Below, piece by piece: positions 27,698 to 35,813 of a DNA stretch of 64,000 nt. The stretch is taken from NCBI RefSeq assembly GCF_007667425.1, contig NZ_VDRC01000002.1, positions 645,072 to 709,071 of the forward strand, in the 5' to 3' direction. The notes under the pieces are model-generated. The model did not search any database, was not told the DNA's origin, and saw only the letters and a program-made list of their open reading frames with translations. Source of the DNA: Microbacterium sp. 1.5R. GTDB taxonomy: Bacteria; Actinomycetota; Actinomycetes; Actinomycetales; Microbacteriaceae. Position 1 is the stretch's first letter. Every line of letters begins with the position of its first letter. A program made the translations under genes and the position numbers.

Positions 27698-29152
27698 ATG
27701 GAGTTCTCCGGTGCATCCCCCTCAGTCGATCTGACCTACTCCGACGTCTTCCTCGTGCCGCGGCGATCGGCCGTGACGAGCCGACTGCAGGTCGACCTCG
27801 CCCCGCAGGACGGTACGCCGGCGACGCTGCCGCTGGTCGCGTCGAACATGAACTCGGTCACCGGCCCTCGCCTCGCCGCCGTGCTGGCCCGCCGCGGGGG
27901 CCTCGGCGTGCTCCCGCAGGATCTCCCGCTGCAGGATCTCGATGCGGCGATCCGCGACGTGAAGGCCCAGCCCGTGCTCTGGGACACGCCGGTCGTCCTC
28001 CCGCCAGAGGCATCGGTGTCGGACGCCCTGCGCCTGTTCCCGGCCGTGCAGGGGCACGGCGTCGTCGTGGCCAAGGGCGACGCCCCGTTCGACGCAGAGC
28101 GCATCCTCGGCATCCTTCCCGCGACTCGTCTGGCGACCGCCCTGCCCGACGCGCAGCTCGGCGACCTCGTGCACTCCGGCACGCCGTCGCTGGACGCCGA
28201 CGACATCGGGTCGGGTCGTCACGCGTTCGACGTGATCACGGACGCGGGCGTCGAGATGGTCACGGTGACCCGTCACGGCCACCTGGTCGGCACGTTGAGC
28301 GCGCGCAGTGCGCTCCGGTCGACCCTGTACGGCCCCGCTGTCGACGCCGACGGCCGTCTCGCGGTCGCCGCCGCAGTGGGCATCAACGGCGACGTCGCCG
28401 CGAAGGCGCGCGCCCTCGCCGGAGCAGGCGTCGACGTGCTCGTCGTCGACACAGCCCACGGACACCAGGAAGGGATGCTGCACGCGCTCCGCGCCGTGGC
28501 CGACCTCGACCTCGGCATCCCGCTCGTCGCGGGCAACATCGTCACGTCGGACGGGGTCGACGATCTCGTCGAGGCCGGCGCGTCGATCCTCAAGGTGGGC
28601 GTCGGCCCTGGGGCCATGTGCACGACCCGCATGATGACGGCCGTCGGCCGGCCGCAGTTCTCCGCGGTGCTCGAGACCGCCGAGGCGGCCCGATCTCTCG
28701 GGGCGCACGTCTGGGCGGACGGCGGAGTGCGCTACCCGCGCGATGTCGCGCTCGCGCTCGCCGCGGGCGCGGCATCCGTCATGGTCGGCTCGTGGTTCGC
28801 CGGCACGATCGAGGCGCCCGGTGAGCTGCAGTCGGATGCCGAGGGGCGCGTGTTCAAGGAGTCGTGGGGCATGGCGTCGACCAAGGCCGTCCAGGCGCGG
28901 TTCGGGCGCCTCGACGCGTACGAGCGGGCGCGTAAGGAGCTGTTCGCCGAGGGCATCTCGTCGTCGAAGATCTATCTCGACCCGCTGCGCCCCGGCGTCG
29001 AAGACCTGCTCGACATGATCACGTCGGGCGTCCGCTCGTCCTTCACGTACGCGGGTGCGTCGTCGGTGCCCGAGTTCCACGACCGGGCGCTGGTCGGGCT
29101 GCAGTCCGCGGCCGGATACGAGGAGGGCAAGGCGCTCCCCGTGAGCTGGTGA
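27698..29152 (+). CDS. guaB1: GuaB1-family IMP dehydrogenase-like enzyme (probable GMP reductase)
   Basis: Protein of 484 residues with an IMPDH/GMPR barrel interrupted by a CBS pair at about 95-210. The active loop G-V-G-P-G-A-M-C-T-T-R places the catalytic cysteine at 308. The phosphate region reads W-A-D-G-G-V-R-Y-P-R, and a flap with K-E-S-W-G-M-A-S follows. The mycobacterial GuaB1 has been shown to work as a CBS-containing GMP reductase in purine salvage, not as IMP dehydrogenase. The same activity is inferred here from these features. It is divergent from kgd and lies upstream of the CNNM pair. Confidence 0.9.
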   Translation: MEFSGASPSVDLTYSDVFLVPRRSAVTSRLQVDLAPQDGTPATLPLVASNMNSVTGPRLAAVLARRGGLGVLPQDLPLQDLDAAIRDVKAQPVLWDTPVVLPPEASVSDALRLFPAVQGHGVVVAKGDAPFDAERILGILPATRLATALPDAQLGDLVHSGTPSLDADDIGSGRHAFDVITDAGVEMVTVTRHGHLVGTLSARSALRSTLYGPAVDADGRLAVAAAVGINGDVAAKARALAGAGVDVLVVDTAHGHQEGMLHALRAVADLDLGIPLVAGNIVTSDGVDDLVEAGASILKVGVGPGAMCTTRMMTAVGRPQFSAVLETAEAARSLGAHVWADGGVRYPRDVALALAAGAASVMVGSWFAGTIEAPGELQSDAEGRVFKESWGMASTKAVQARFGRLDAYERARKELFAEGISSSKIYLDPLRPGVEDLLDMITSGVRSSFTYAGASSVPEFHDRALVGLQSAAGYEEGKALPVSW

Positions 29153-29180
29153 CCGCCCCGAGTCGCGCCCGATCCCGTAT

Positions 29181-29186
29181 TATTCT
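29181..29186 (+). promoter_or_regulatory. -10 box TATTCT for the leader peptide / CNNM operon
   Basis: TATTCT, seven bases, then the ATG of a 22-codon frame. It overlaps TATTAT at 29178-29183, an alternative -10. The gap is otherwise short. Confidence 0.5.
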
Positions 29187-29193
29187 GCTCACT

Positions 29194-29262
29194 ATGGACG
29201 ACCCTCCCAGTTGCAGTATCTCGCCCCACCGCCCGCCCCTCATCTGTGAGGGGAACCTGTGA
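29194..29262 (+). CDS. Probable leader peptide (22 residues) of the CNNM operon
   Basis: A 22-codon frame begins seven bases after the promoter box, so it would be translated without a leader. It reads M-D-D-P-P-S-C-S-I-S-P and continues with H-R-P-P-L-I-C-E-G-N-L. It has two acidic residues followed at once by two prolines, five prolines in all and two cysteines. Its TGA overlaps the ATG of the next gene (TGATG), so ribosomes finishing it could restart there. Codons 15-20 form a hairpin that buries the downstream ribosome site. Acidic/proline leader peptides (MgtL) control Mg transport in enterobacteria; the parallel is inference. Confidence 0.5.
   Translation: MDDPPSCSISPHRPPLICEGNL
29236..29253 (+). 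promoter_or_regulatory. Hairpin that sequesters the CNNM ribosome binding site
   Basis: CCCCTCA (29236-29242), loop TCTG, then TGAGGGG (29247-29253). The right arm contains GAGGGG, the only ribosome site for the ATG at 29262. Translation of the leader peptide would melt the hairpin. Confidence 0.6.
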
Positions 29263-30578
29263 TGGACTACATCCTGCTGGGCGTGGGGCTTCTGCTCACG
29301 ATCGGCACCGGACTGTTCGTCGCGAGCGAGTTCGCACTGGTCAATCTCGACCGCGCGGAGCTCGAGGCCCGTCATGCCCGCGGGGAGACCCGCCTGGCGA
29401 TGACGATCGGCGCTCTGCGGCACACCTCGACGCACCTGTCGGCCGCACAGCTCGGGATCACCCTGACGACGCTGCTGACCGGTTACACGATGGAGCCGGC
29501 GCTCTCGAACATGCTGCGCCCGACGCTCACGGCCTGGAACTTCCCCGAGGCGACGGTGGCGCCGATCGCGACCGTCGTCGCCATGCTGATCGCCACGGCA
29601 CTGTCGATGATCCTCGGTGAGCTGGTGCCCAAGAACTTCGCCCTCGCGCTGCCGCGGCACACGGCGAAGCTCGTCGTACCCTTCCAGGTCGCCTTCACCA
29701 CGGTCTTCAAGCCGGCGGTCGTCGTGCTGAACGGATCGGCGAACGGCGTGCTGCGCGGCATGGGCATCGAGCCCAAGGAGGAGCTCTCCGGTGCCCGCAC
29801 CGCGGAGGAGCTCTCGTCTCTCGTGCGCCGCTCGGCCAGCGCGGGTGTGCTGGAGGCCGACACCGCCACCCTGCTCGACCGGACCCTGACCTTCTCGCGC
29901 CTGACCGCGGCCGACGTGATGACGGCGCGTCCGAGCATGCACGCGATCGACGCGGCCGACCCGGCCGACGAGGTGCTGCGGATGGCTCGGCGCACCGGCC
30001 ACAGCCGCTTCCCCGTGTACGGCGAGGACCTCGACGACATCACCGGCGTCGTGCACCTGAAGGCCGCGATCTCGGTGCCGCGCGATCGCCGTTCGGAGGT
30101 GCCGGCGGGTGCGCTGGCCACCGAGCCGCTGCGGGTGCCGGAGACGGCGCACGTCGACGGTCTCGTCGCCGAGCTCCGGGCGCGCGGCTACCAGCTCGCC
30201 GTCGTGGTCGACGAATACGGCGGCACCGCAGGTCTCGTCACCCTGGAGGACCTCGTGGAGGAGATCGTCGGAGAGGTGTCGGACGAGCACGACCGCACCC
30301 GCGCCGGTGTGGTCACCGGCCGCGACGGCATCGCGTTCCCCGGCGAGCTGCGTCCGGACGAGCTGCGGCGCCGCGCGGGCGTCGACGTCCCGGAGGGTGA
30401 TGTGTACGACACCGTGGCCGGATACGTGATGAGCGTGCTCGAGAGAGTGCCCGTCGTCGGAGATGAGGTGCCGCTGGACACCGGGACGCTGCACGTCGTG
30501 AGGATGGACGGACGTCGAGTCGACCGCATCCGCTACGTCCCTGGTCCGACCGACGCCGAAGGTGAGGTGACCCGATGA
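29262..30578 (+). CDS. CNNM/CorC-type membrane protein (DUF21-CBS-CorC_HlyC)
   Basis: Protein of 438 residues. The DUF21/CNNM membrane domain (about 1-190, four hydrophobic segments, with [10 protein letters not shown]) is followed by a CBS pair (about 205-325, [10 protein letters not shown]) and a C-terminal CorC_HlyC domain (about 345-425). The old name is hemolysin C family; relatives are linked to Mg2+ (or Co2+) export or uptake. The ATG at 29262 has GAGGGG eight bases upstream and overlaps the leader-peptide stop; the GTG at 29259 is also in frame. It is coupled by ATGA to the next gene. Confidence 0.92.
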   Translation: MDYILLGVGLLLTIGTGLFVASEFALVNLDRAELEARHARGETRLAMTIGALRHTSTHLSAAQLGITLTTLLTGYTMEPALSNMLRPTLTAWNFPEATVAPIATVVAMLIATALSMILGELVPKNFALALPRHTAKLVVPFQVAFTTVFKPAVVVLNGSANGVLRGMGIEPKEELSGARTAEELSSLVRRSASAGVLEADTATLLDRTLTFSRLTAADVMTARPSMHAIDAADPADEVLRMARRTGHSRFPVYGEDLDDITGVVHLKAAISVPRDRRSEVPAGALATEPLRVPETAHVDGLVAELRARGYQLAVVVDEYGGTAGLVTLEDLVEEIVGEVSDEHDRTRAGVVTGRDGIAFPGELRPDELRRRAGVDVPEGDVYDTVAGYVMSVLERVPVVGDEVPLDTGTLHVVRMDGRRVDRIRYVPGPTDAEGEVTR

Positions 30579-31636
30579 GCGACTGGGCGGGAATCGCATG
30601 GCTCGTGGTGCTCCTCGTCGCCAACGCCTTCTTCGTCGGCGCGGAGTTCGCCGTGATCTCCGCCCGGCGCTCGCAGATCGAGCCGCGAGCCGAGCAGGGC
30701 TCGCGCTCCGCGAAGACCGCGCTGTACGCGATGGAGCACGCCACCCTCATGCTGGCGACGTCGCAGCTCGGCATCACGATCTGCTCGCTGCTGATCCTCA
30801 ACGTGTCGGAGCCGGCGATCCACCACCTGCTCGCCGCTCCGCTGCATGCGATCGGCTGGTCGGATGCCGTGGTCGACACCGTGTCGTTCGCGATCGCGCT
30901 GCTGATCGTCTCGTTCCTGCACGTCGTGTTCGGCGAGATGGTGCCCAAGAACCTCGCATTCTCGGTGCCCGACCGCGCGGTGCTGCTGCTGGCGCCGCCG
31001 CTCGTCTGGGTGTCGAAGGCGTTCATGCCGGTGATCTGGGTCCTGAACGCCGCCGCGAACGGCGTGCTGCGTCTGTTCCGCGTCGAGCCGAAGAACGAGG
31101 CCGCCTCGACGTTCACCCTCGATGAGGTGGCCACGATCGTCGACCAGTCCCGCCGAGAGGGCGTCCTGATGGACGCCGCGGGGGCCGTCGCCGCAGCCGT
31201 GGAGTTCACCGACAAGAAGGCCAGGGACGTCGCGGTGCCGCTCAGCGACCTCGTGACCCTGCCGCAGACGACCACGCCGGACGACATCGAGAAGGCGGTC
31301 GCACGATACGGGTTCTCCCGCTACGTGATCGTCGATGCGGAGGACGTGCCCGTCGGGTACGTGCACCTCAAGGACATCCTTCGGGCCGCCGACGGGCCGG
31401 ATGCGGACGCGAAGCTCTTCGAGCCGCTCCCCGCCAAGCGGATCCACCACATGGTGCCGGTGCAGGAGGATACCGACCTCGAGGACGCCCTCGCGGTGAT
31501 GAGGCGTGCCGGCCGCCACCTCGCGAAGGTGCGCGATGCCGAAGGACGGACGACGGCCGTGCTGTTCCTCGAGGACATCCTGGAGGAGCTCGTCGGCGAG
31601 GTGCAGGACGCCACTCGTCGAGTCCGCGGGCACTGA
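30575..31636 (+). CDS. Second CNNM-type membrane protein (DUF21-CBS)
   Basis: Protein of 353 residues, paralogous to the gene before it. The DUF21 domain is at about 1-190 (F-G-E-M-V-P-K-N-L-A-F-S-V-P) and the CBS pair at about 205-330 (Y-G-F-S-R-Y-V-I-V). It stops shortly after E-E-L-V-G-E-V, so the C-terminal CorC_HlyC domain of its partner is absent. CNNM domains act as dimers, so the coupled pair may form a heterodimer with a single CorC_HlyC domain; this is inferred. The gene ends before a strong terminator. Confidence 0.92.
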   Translation: MSDWAGIAWLVVLLVANAFFVGAEFAVISARRSQIEPRAEQGSRSAKTALYAMEHATLMLATSQLGITICSLLILNVSEPAIHHLLAAPLHAIGWSDAVVDTVSFAIALLIVSFLHVVFGEMVPKNLAFSVPDRAVLLLAPPLVWVSKAFMPVIWVLNAAANGVLRLFRVEPKNEAASTFTLDEVATIVDQSRREGVLMDAAGAVAAAVEFTDKKARDVAVPLSDLVTLPQTTTPDDIEKAVARYGFSRYVIVDAEDVPVGYVHLKDILRAADGPDADAKLFEPLPAKRIHHMVPVQEDTDLEDALAVMRRAGRHLAKVRDAEGRTTAVLFLEDILEELVGEVQDATRRVRGH

Positions 31637-31650
31637 CCCCGAGATCGAGG

Positions 31651-31682
31651 CGGCCCTCCGGATCATGGGATCCGGAGGGCCG
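31651..31682. terminator. Bidirectional hairpin terminator
   Basis: Perfect 14-base inverted repeat (31651-31664 and 31669-31682) with a four-base loop, followed by TTCTCGTG. It lies between the convergent CNNM and old-yellow-enzyme genes. Confidence 0.85.
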
Positions 31683-31701
31683 TTCTCGTGCACGGTGCGA
31701 A

Positions 31702-32769
31702 TCAGCGCCAGTGCGCGCGCTCGTACTGCGGCGGCCAGGCGATCTCCACGCCGAGCTCGTGCGCCGCGCGCAGCCCGAAGTGCGGATCGCGCAGCCACTC
31801 GCGCCCCGCGAAGATCGCATCCGCGGAGCCCTCGGCCAGGACCTGCTCCGCCTGCTCGGCCGCGGTGATCAGACCCACCGCGGAGACGGGGATGCGACCG
31901 CCCTGCCGCAAGGTCGCCGCCAGCGGCACCTGGTAGCCGGGGTGCACGGCGATCTGCTGGTGGGCGACGAGTCCGCCGCTCGACACGTCGATGAGGTCGG
32001 CGCCGTGCTCGGTCGCCCAGGCCGCGACGGCCTCTGCCTCGTCCGGCGCGAAACCGCCGTCGGCGTGGTCGGTCGCCGAGATGCGCACGAACAGCGGCAC
32101 GCCGTCACCGACCTCGACGCGCACGGCGTCGACGATGCGCAGCAACAGGCGCGCCCGGTTCTCGAGGGAGCCGCCGTATTGGTCGGTGCGCTGATTCGAG
32201 AGGGGGGAGAGGAACTGGTGCAGCAGATAGCCGTGGGCGCCGTGCAGTTCGAGGACGTCGAAGCCCGCATCGACCGCGCGACGCGCCGCTGTGACGAACC
32301 CGTCGACCACGGCGTCGATTCCCCCCGCATCGAGCTCGGCGGGTGCCGCATAGCCCTCGAACGCGATGGGCGACGGTGCGGTGGAGACCCAGCCGCCGTC
32401 CTCGGCCGGCACGGAGCCGCGCTCCGCGGCCCACGGCCACCACGTCGAGGCCTTACGACCCGCGTGGGCGAGCTGTACGCCCGCGGCGGCGCCCCGTGCG
32501 TGGATCGCCTCGACGATCGGCGCCCAGGCGTCGCGCTGCTCATCGGTCCAGAGACCGGCATCCCGCGGCGAAATGCGGCCTTCCGGGACCACGGCTGTCG
32601 CCTCGGCGACGATCAGCCCTGCGCCACCGGAGGCGAACTGGGCGAGGTGCGTGTGGTGCCATTCCTGCACGACGCCGTCGACGGCGCTGTACATGCACAT
32701 CGGTGACACCCAGAGGCGGTTGCGGACGGTGAGGGAACGGAAGGTCACGGGGGAGAAGAGGATGCTCAC
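31702..32769 (-). CDS. Old yellow enzyme, YqjM-type NADPH dehydrogenase
   Basis: FMN barrel enzyme of 355 residues that reduces alpha,beta-unsaturated carbonyls. P-M-C-M-Y-S places C25 at the flavin, the hallmark of the YqjM (class III) group. E-L-H-G-A-H-G-Y-L supplies the substrate-binding histidines, and R-x-D-Q-Y-G-G-S-L-E-N-R is the family signature. Such enzymes help detoxify electrophiles. The start is a GTG six bases after TAGCGT on the minus strand. The gene is divergent from nnrD, and the two promoter boxes are about 32 bases apart. Confidence 0.93.
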   Translation of the reverse strand: MSILFSPVTFRSLTVRNRLWVSPMCMYSAVDGVVQEWHHTHLAQFASGGAGLIVAEATAVVPEGRISPRDAGLWTDEQRDAWAPIVEAIHARGAAAGVQLAHAGRKASTWWPWAAERGSVPAEDGGWVSTAPSPIAFEGYAAPAELDAGGIDAVVDGFVTAARRAVDAGFDVLELHGAHGYLLHQFLSPLSNQRTDQYGGSLENRARLLLRIVDAVRVEVGDGVPLFVRISATDHADGGFAPDEAEAVAAWATEHGADLIDVSSGGLVAHQQIAVHPGYQVPLAATLRQGGRIPVSAVGLITAAEQAEQVLAEGSADAIFAGREWLRDPHFGLRAAHELGVEIAWPPQYERAHWR

Positions 32770-32775
32770 CCCACC

Positions 32776-32781
32776 ACGCTA
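32776..32781 (-). promoter_or_regulatory. -10 box TAGCGT of the old yellow enzyme gene, leaderless type
   Basis: On the minus strand, TAGCGT, six bases, then the GTG at 32769. Confidence 0.5.
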
Positions 32782-32813
32782 CGACGCTGGACCTGTCGCG
32801 CGGGCCGCCGCAC

Positions 32814-32819
32814 TAACGT
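32814..32819 (+). promoter_or_regulatory. -10 box TAACGT of nnrD, leaderless type
   Basis: TAACGT, six bases, then the ATG at 32826. Confidence 0.55.
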
Positions 32820-32825
32820 GGAGTC

Positions 32826-33680
32826 ATGTCTGTTGCACGTGAGTGGTCTCGCAGCGATACTGCTCGATTCGTGCGGGTGCCGGGTGCCGACGACGACAAG
32901 TACTCTCGGGGCGTCGTCGGTCTGCGCACCGGTTCGCCCGCATACCCCGGAGCGGCGGTGCTCGGTGTCGAGGCGGCGTGGCGCGCCGGCGCGGGATTCG
33001 TCCGGTACATCGGCGAAGGCCGAGCCGCGGACGCGGTGCTCGCTCGCAGACCGGAGACGGTGGTCGGTTCGCACGCGGTCGGCGCGCGTGTGGGCGCCTG
33101 GGTGATCGGGTCGGGGACCGATGCCGCGTCCCGCACCGTCGAGGAGCAGCGGGAACTGCGTCAGATCCTCTCCGGCGCTGAGCCCGTGGTGGTCGATGCC
33201 GGTGCGCTGGACCTCGCCGCCGACGTCGCCGAGGAGTCGGGTGCTCGCGCCCCCCTGCTGCTCACCCCGCACGGGCGTGAGTTCGCGCGTCTACAGCGCC
33301 GTCTCGGCCTTGACGAGGAGTCGGACCGCTCGCTCGCGGCGGTCGCCGCGGCAGAGGCCGTCGGGGCTGTCATGCTGCTCAAGGGCGCGCGCACGATCAT
33401 CGCCGCATCCGACGGTCGAGTCATCGCCGTCGAGGCCGGAACCGGATGGCTGTCTACGGCAGGGACCGGCGACGTGCTCGGAGGAGTCCTCGGCGCCCTG
33501 CTCGCAGCGAACCCCGACGCCGATGTCGCCGAGGTGGCTGCAGCAGGGGCGTGGCTGCACGGTCAAGCCGCCCGACGCGCGGCGGGGATCGTGAACGGTT
33601 CGGAGGCGACGGGGCATCCGATCGTCGCCCTCGATGTCGCCGAATCCCTGCCGGGCGTCATCGCGGATCTCCTCGTATGA
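32826..33680 (+). CDS. nnrD: ADP-dependent NAD(P)H-hydrate dehydratase
   Basis: Metabolite-repair enzyme of 284 residues with a ribokinase-like fold that restores damaged NAD(P)H hydrates. D-K-Y-S-R-G-V-V-G-L-R near the N-terminus, L-T-P-H-G-R-E-F, L-K-G-A-R-T-I-I and the anion-hole/catalytic loop S-T-A-G-T-G-D-V-L-G-G are all present. The NnrE epimerase domain that is often fused in other bacteria is absent, so the epimerase must be elsewhere. The stop overlaps the start of the next gene (ATGA). Confidence 0.92.
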   Translation: MSVAREWSRSDTARFVRVPGADDDKYSRGVVGLRTGSPAYPGAAVLGVEAAWRAGAGFVRYIGEGRAADAVLARRPETVVGSHAVGARVGAWVIGSGTDAASRTVEEQRELRQILSGAEPVVVDAGALDLAADVAEESGARAPLLLTPHGREFARLQRRLGLDEESDRSLAAVAAAEAVGAVMLLKGARTIIAASDGRVIAVEAGTGWLSTAGTGDVLGGVLGALLAANPDADVAEVAAAGAWLHGQAARRAAGIVNGSEATGHPIVALDVAESLPGVIADLLV

Positions 33681-34915
33681 GTCGAGGGAGTGCAGCGCGC
33701 GTCGCGCTGCTGTGGGTGGCGTTCCTCGCCGTGCACGTCGCCATCGCTGTGATGGGGTGGCTGTACCCCAGCCAGCCGATGGGTGACGTCGTGCTCGTCT
33801 ACGAACCCTGGTCGGCCGCGGCGCTGTCGGGCGGACCGATCGTCGGGGTCACCGAGACCTGGGTGTATCCGCAACTCGCGCTGCTGCCGATGCTCGCTGC
33901 GAAGCTGCTCGCGGCGCCCCTCGTCGGGGCACTGGGGGTGTCGAGCGCCTATCTCGTGGCCTGGGCGCTGCTCGTCACGGCGCTCGATGCGTGGGCGTTC
34001 GCCGTGCTGGTCGGCCGCTCCGCCTCTCGGCCGCGTCGCCGGGGCGCATGGTTCTGGGTGGCGGCATTGCTGCTGCTCGGACCGATCGCGCTCTACCGGA
34101 TCGACGCGGTCACCGTTCCGTTCGCCGTGGTCGGTGGTCTCTGGCTCTCGCGCCGCCCGGCCGTGGCCGCCGCACTGCTGACGATCGGCGCGTGGATCAA
34201 GATCTGGCCCGGGGCGCTGCTGGCGGCGGCGATCGTGGCGGCGACCACGCGCATGCGCATGCTTCTCACCGCAGCGGCGGTGACCGCGATGATCATCGGC
34301 GCGCTGCTTGTGCTCGGTGCCGACTCCGAGATCTTCGGCTTCCTCACCGAGCAGACCGGACGAGGGCTGCAGATCGAGGCGGTCGCCGCGACCCCGTTCC
34401 TCTGGCTCGCTGTCGCCGGCGCGGCGCGCATCGAGTACAGCTTCGACATCCTCACCTTCCAGATCGACGCCCCGGGTGCGGAGGCCGTCGGTGCGGTACT
34501 GACGCCGCTCATGCTCGTGCTGGTCATCGCCCTCGCTGCGATCGGAGCCCGCGCGGCCATGCGCGGTGCATCGTTCTCCCGCCTCCTGCCTCCGCTCGCG
34601 CTATCGCTCATCGTGACTCTGATCGTGTTGAACAAGGTGGGCTCCCCGCAGTTCCAGACCTGGCTGATCGCCCCAGTGCTGCTCTGGCTCGTGTGGGACC
34701 GCGCGAGGGCGACGACGCCGGCCGTGATCGTGCTCGCGCTGTGCGGACTCACCTGCCTCGTGTACCCCCTGTCGTACGACGCGCTGCTGCGGGCGGAGCC
34801 GCTGCCCGTGCTCGTCCTCACCGCGCGCAATGCACTGCTCGTCGTGCTCCTCCTGGTCGGCATCCGTGCTCTCGTGCGGGTACCAGCCCACCGCTCATCC
34901 ACCATCAAGGAGTGA
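33677..34915 (+). CDS. Polytopic membrane protein, GT87/DUF2029-like
   Basis: Protein of 412 residues with about ten hydrophobic segments. After the first span come a periplasmic-type loop M-G-D-V-V-L-V-Y-E-P-W and T-E-T-W-V-Y-P, which place acidic residues as in GT-C glycosyltransferases of the GT87 (polyprenyl-phosphate mannosyltransferase) group. A later I-K-I-W-P stretch is also typical. A sugar-transfer role in cell-envelope glycans is likely but unproven. The start is fixed by the ATGA overlap with nnrD. The downstream thiamine-binding-type gene is four bases away. Confidence 0.78.
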   Translation: MSRGSAARVALLWVAFLAVHVAIAVMGWLYPSQPMGDVVLVYEPWSAAALSGGPIVGVTETWVYPQLALLPMLAAKLLAAPLVGALGVSSAYLVAWALLVTALDAWAFAVLVGRSASRPRRRGAWFWVAALLLLGPIALYRIDAVTVPFAVVGGLWLSRRPAVAAALLTIGAWIKIWPGALLAAAIVAATTRMRMLLTAAAVTAMIIGALLVLGADSEIFGFLTEQTGRGLQIEAVAATPFLWLAVAGAARIEYSFDILTFQIDAPGAEAVGAVLTPLMLVLVIALAAIGARAAMRGASFSRLLPPLALSLIVTLIVLNKVGSPQFQTWLIAPVLLWLVWDRARATTPAVIVLALCGLTCLVYPLSYDALLRAEPLPVLVLTARNALLVVLLLVGIRALVRVPAHRSSTIKE

Positions 34916-34919
34916 ACTC

Positions 34920-35249
34920 ATGCTGATCGCCTTCTCCGTCGCTCCGAGCGGCACCCCCGCCGATGGCTCGGACCGAACCGACGCATCCGTGCACGAGGCG
35001 GTCGCCGCCGCCGTGCGCGTCGTGCGCGGATCGGGACTGCCGCACCGCACCACGAGCATGTTCACCGAGATCGAGGGCCCGGACTGGGACACCGTCATGG
35101 ATGTCGTCAAGCGGGCGACCGAAGCCGTCATGCCGTTCGGGTCACGGGTGTCCCTCGTGCTCAAGGCGGACATCCGCCCCGGCTACTCGGGCGAGCTCGA
35201 CGCGAAGGTCGAGCGGCTCGAGGCGGCCATCGACGAGGACGACCGCTAG
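34920..35249 (+). CDS. MTH1187/YkoF-family thiamine-binding-type protein
   Basis: Protein of 109 residues of the DUF77/MTH1187 family: F-S-V-A-P-S-G near the start, a helix with V-H-E-A-V-A-A-A-V-R-V-V-R-G-S-G-L, then T-S-M-F-T-E-I-E-G, and R-V-S-L-V-L-K-A-D-I-R near the end. Relatives bind thiamine or pyrimidine precursors and form ferredoxin-like tetramers. AAGGAG sits seven bases before the ATG. It lies four bases after the GT87-like gene, but no functional link between them is evident. Confidence 0.85.
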   Translation: MLIAFSVAPSGTPADGSDRTDASVHEAVAAAVRVVRGSGLPHRTTSMFTEIEGPDWDTVMDVVKRATEAVMPFGSRVSLVLKADIRPGYSGELDAKVERLEAAIDEDDR

Positions 35250-35269
35250 CCGCTGACGGCCCGCGCTAC

Positions 35270-35764
35270 TCAGTCGTGCAGGCGCGCACCCTTCGTCATC
35301 CTGTCGACCGCGTTGCGAGGGCCTCGGATCGCGATCCCGACGAGATCGAGATCGTCGGAGCCCACCGCGGCGACGGCCGCGCGGTTGGCGGCGTCATGAC
35401 CTGTGGCGAAGAGCTCGCGCGTGTACACCGCGGCCACAGTGTCGTCGCGTGAGGAGGACTTGGCTCTCACGGCGCGCAGCAGATCGGCGGACGCCGACAT
35501 GATCAGGACGGGCTGTCGCAGCATGGGCAGGTAGTGGATGCCGTCGCCATCCCGGTAAGGCTCGCCGGTGAGTCCGGGAGCGCTCACCGTGATGCCCGAG
35601 ACGAGGAACGCCGTCACGTTCAGCTCCTGCCACGCGGCCAGTCCCTCGTCGAGGAGCACCACGATCTTGGTATCGAAGCGGACGATCGTGTCGGGGTCGT
35701 CGAGACCGCTCTTCGGGCCGCGGACGAGAGTGTCGGCGGGGGACGTCGCGGGGGATTCGTTCAT
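35270..35764 (-). CDS. DUF2000-family protein
   Basis: Protein of 164 residues. From about residue 25 it has R-F-D-T-K-I-V-V-L-L-D-E-G-L-A-A-W-Q-E-L-N-V-T-A-F-L, then a strand with V-L-I-M-S-A-S-A, and an end with L-D-L-V-G-I-A-I-R-G. This is the DUF2000 pattern, a fold similar to peptidyl-tRNA hydrolase 2 with no known activity. DUF2000 genes commonly sit divergent to AraC-type regulators, as here, so it is a likely target of that regulator. The ATG at 35764 follows GGAAGG. Confidence 0.83.
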   Translation of the reverse strand: MNESPATSPADTLVRGPKSGLDDPDTIVRFDTKIVVLLDEGLAAWQELNVTAFLVSGITVSAPGLTGEPYRDGDGIHYLPMLRQPVLIMSASADLLRAVRAKSSSRDDTVAAVYTRELFATGHDAANRAAVAAVGSDDLDLVGIAIRGPRNAVDRMTKGARLHD

Positions 35765-35801
35765 CCTTCCAGCATCCGATCCCGCCCCCCGCGACGTCTT
35801 G

Positions 35802-35807
35802 TACGTT
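35802..35807 (+). promoter_or_regulatory. -10 box TACGTT of the araC-type gene, leaderless type
   Basis: TACGTT, six bases, then the GTG at 35814. The same 49-base gap must carry the DUF2000 promoter. Confidence 0.5.
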
Positions 35808-35813
35808 TGTTGC

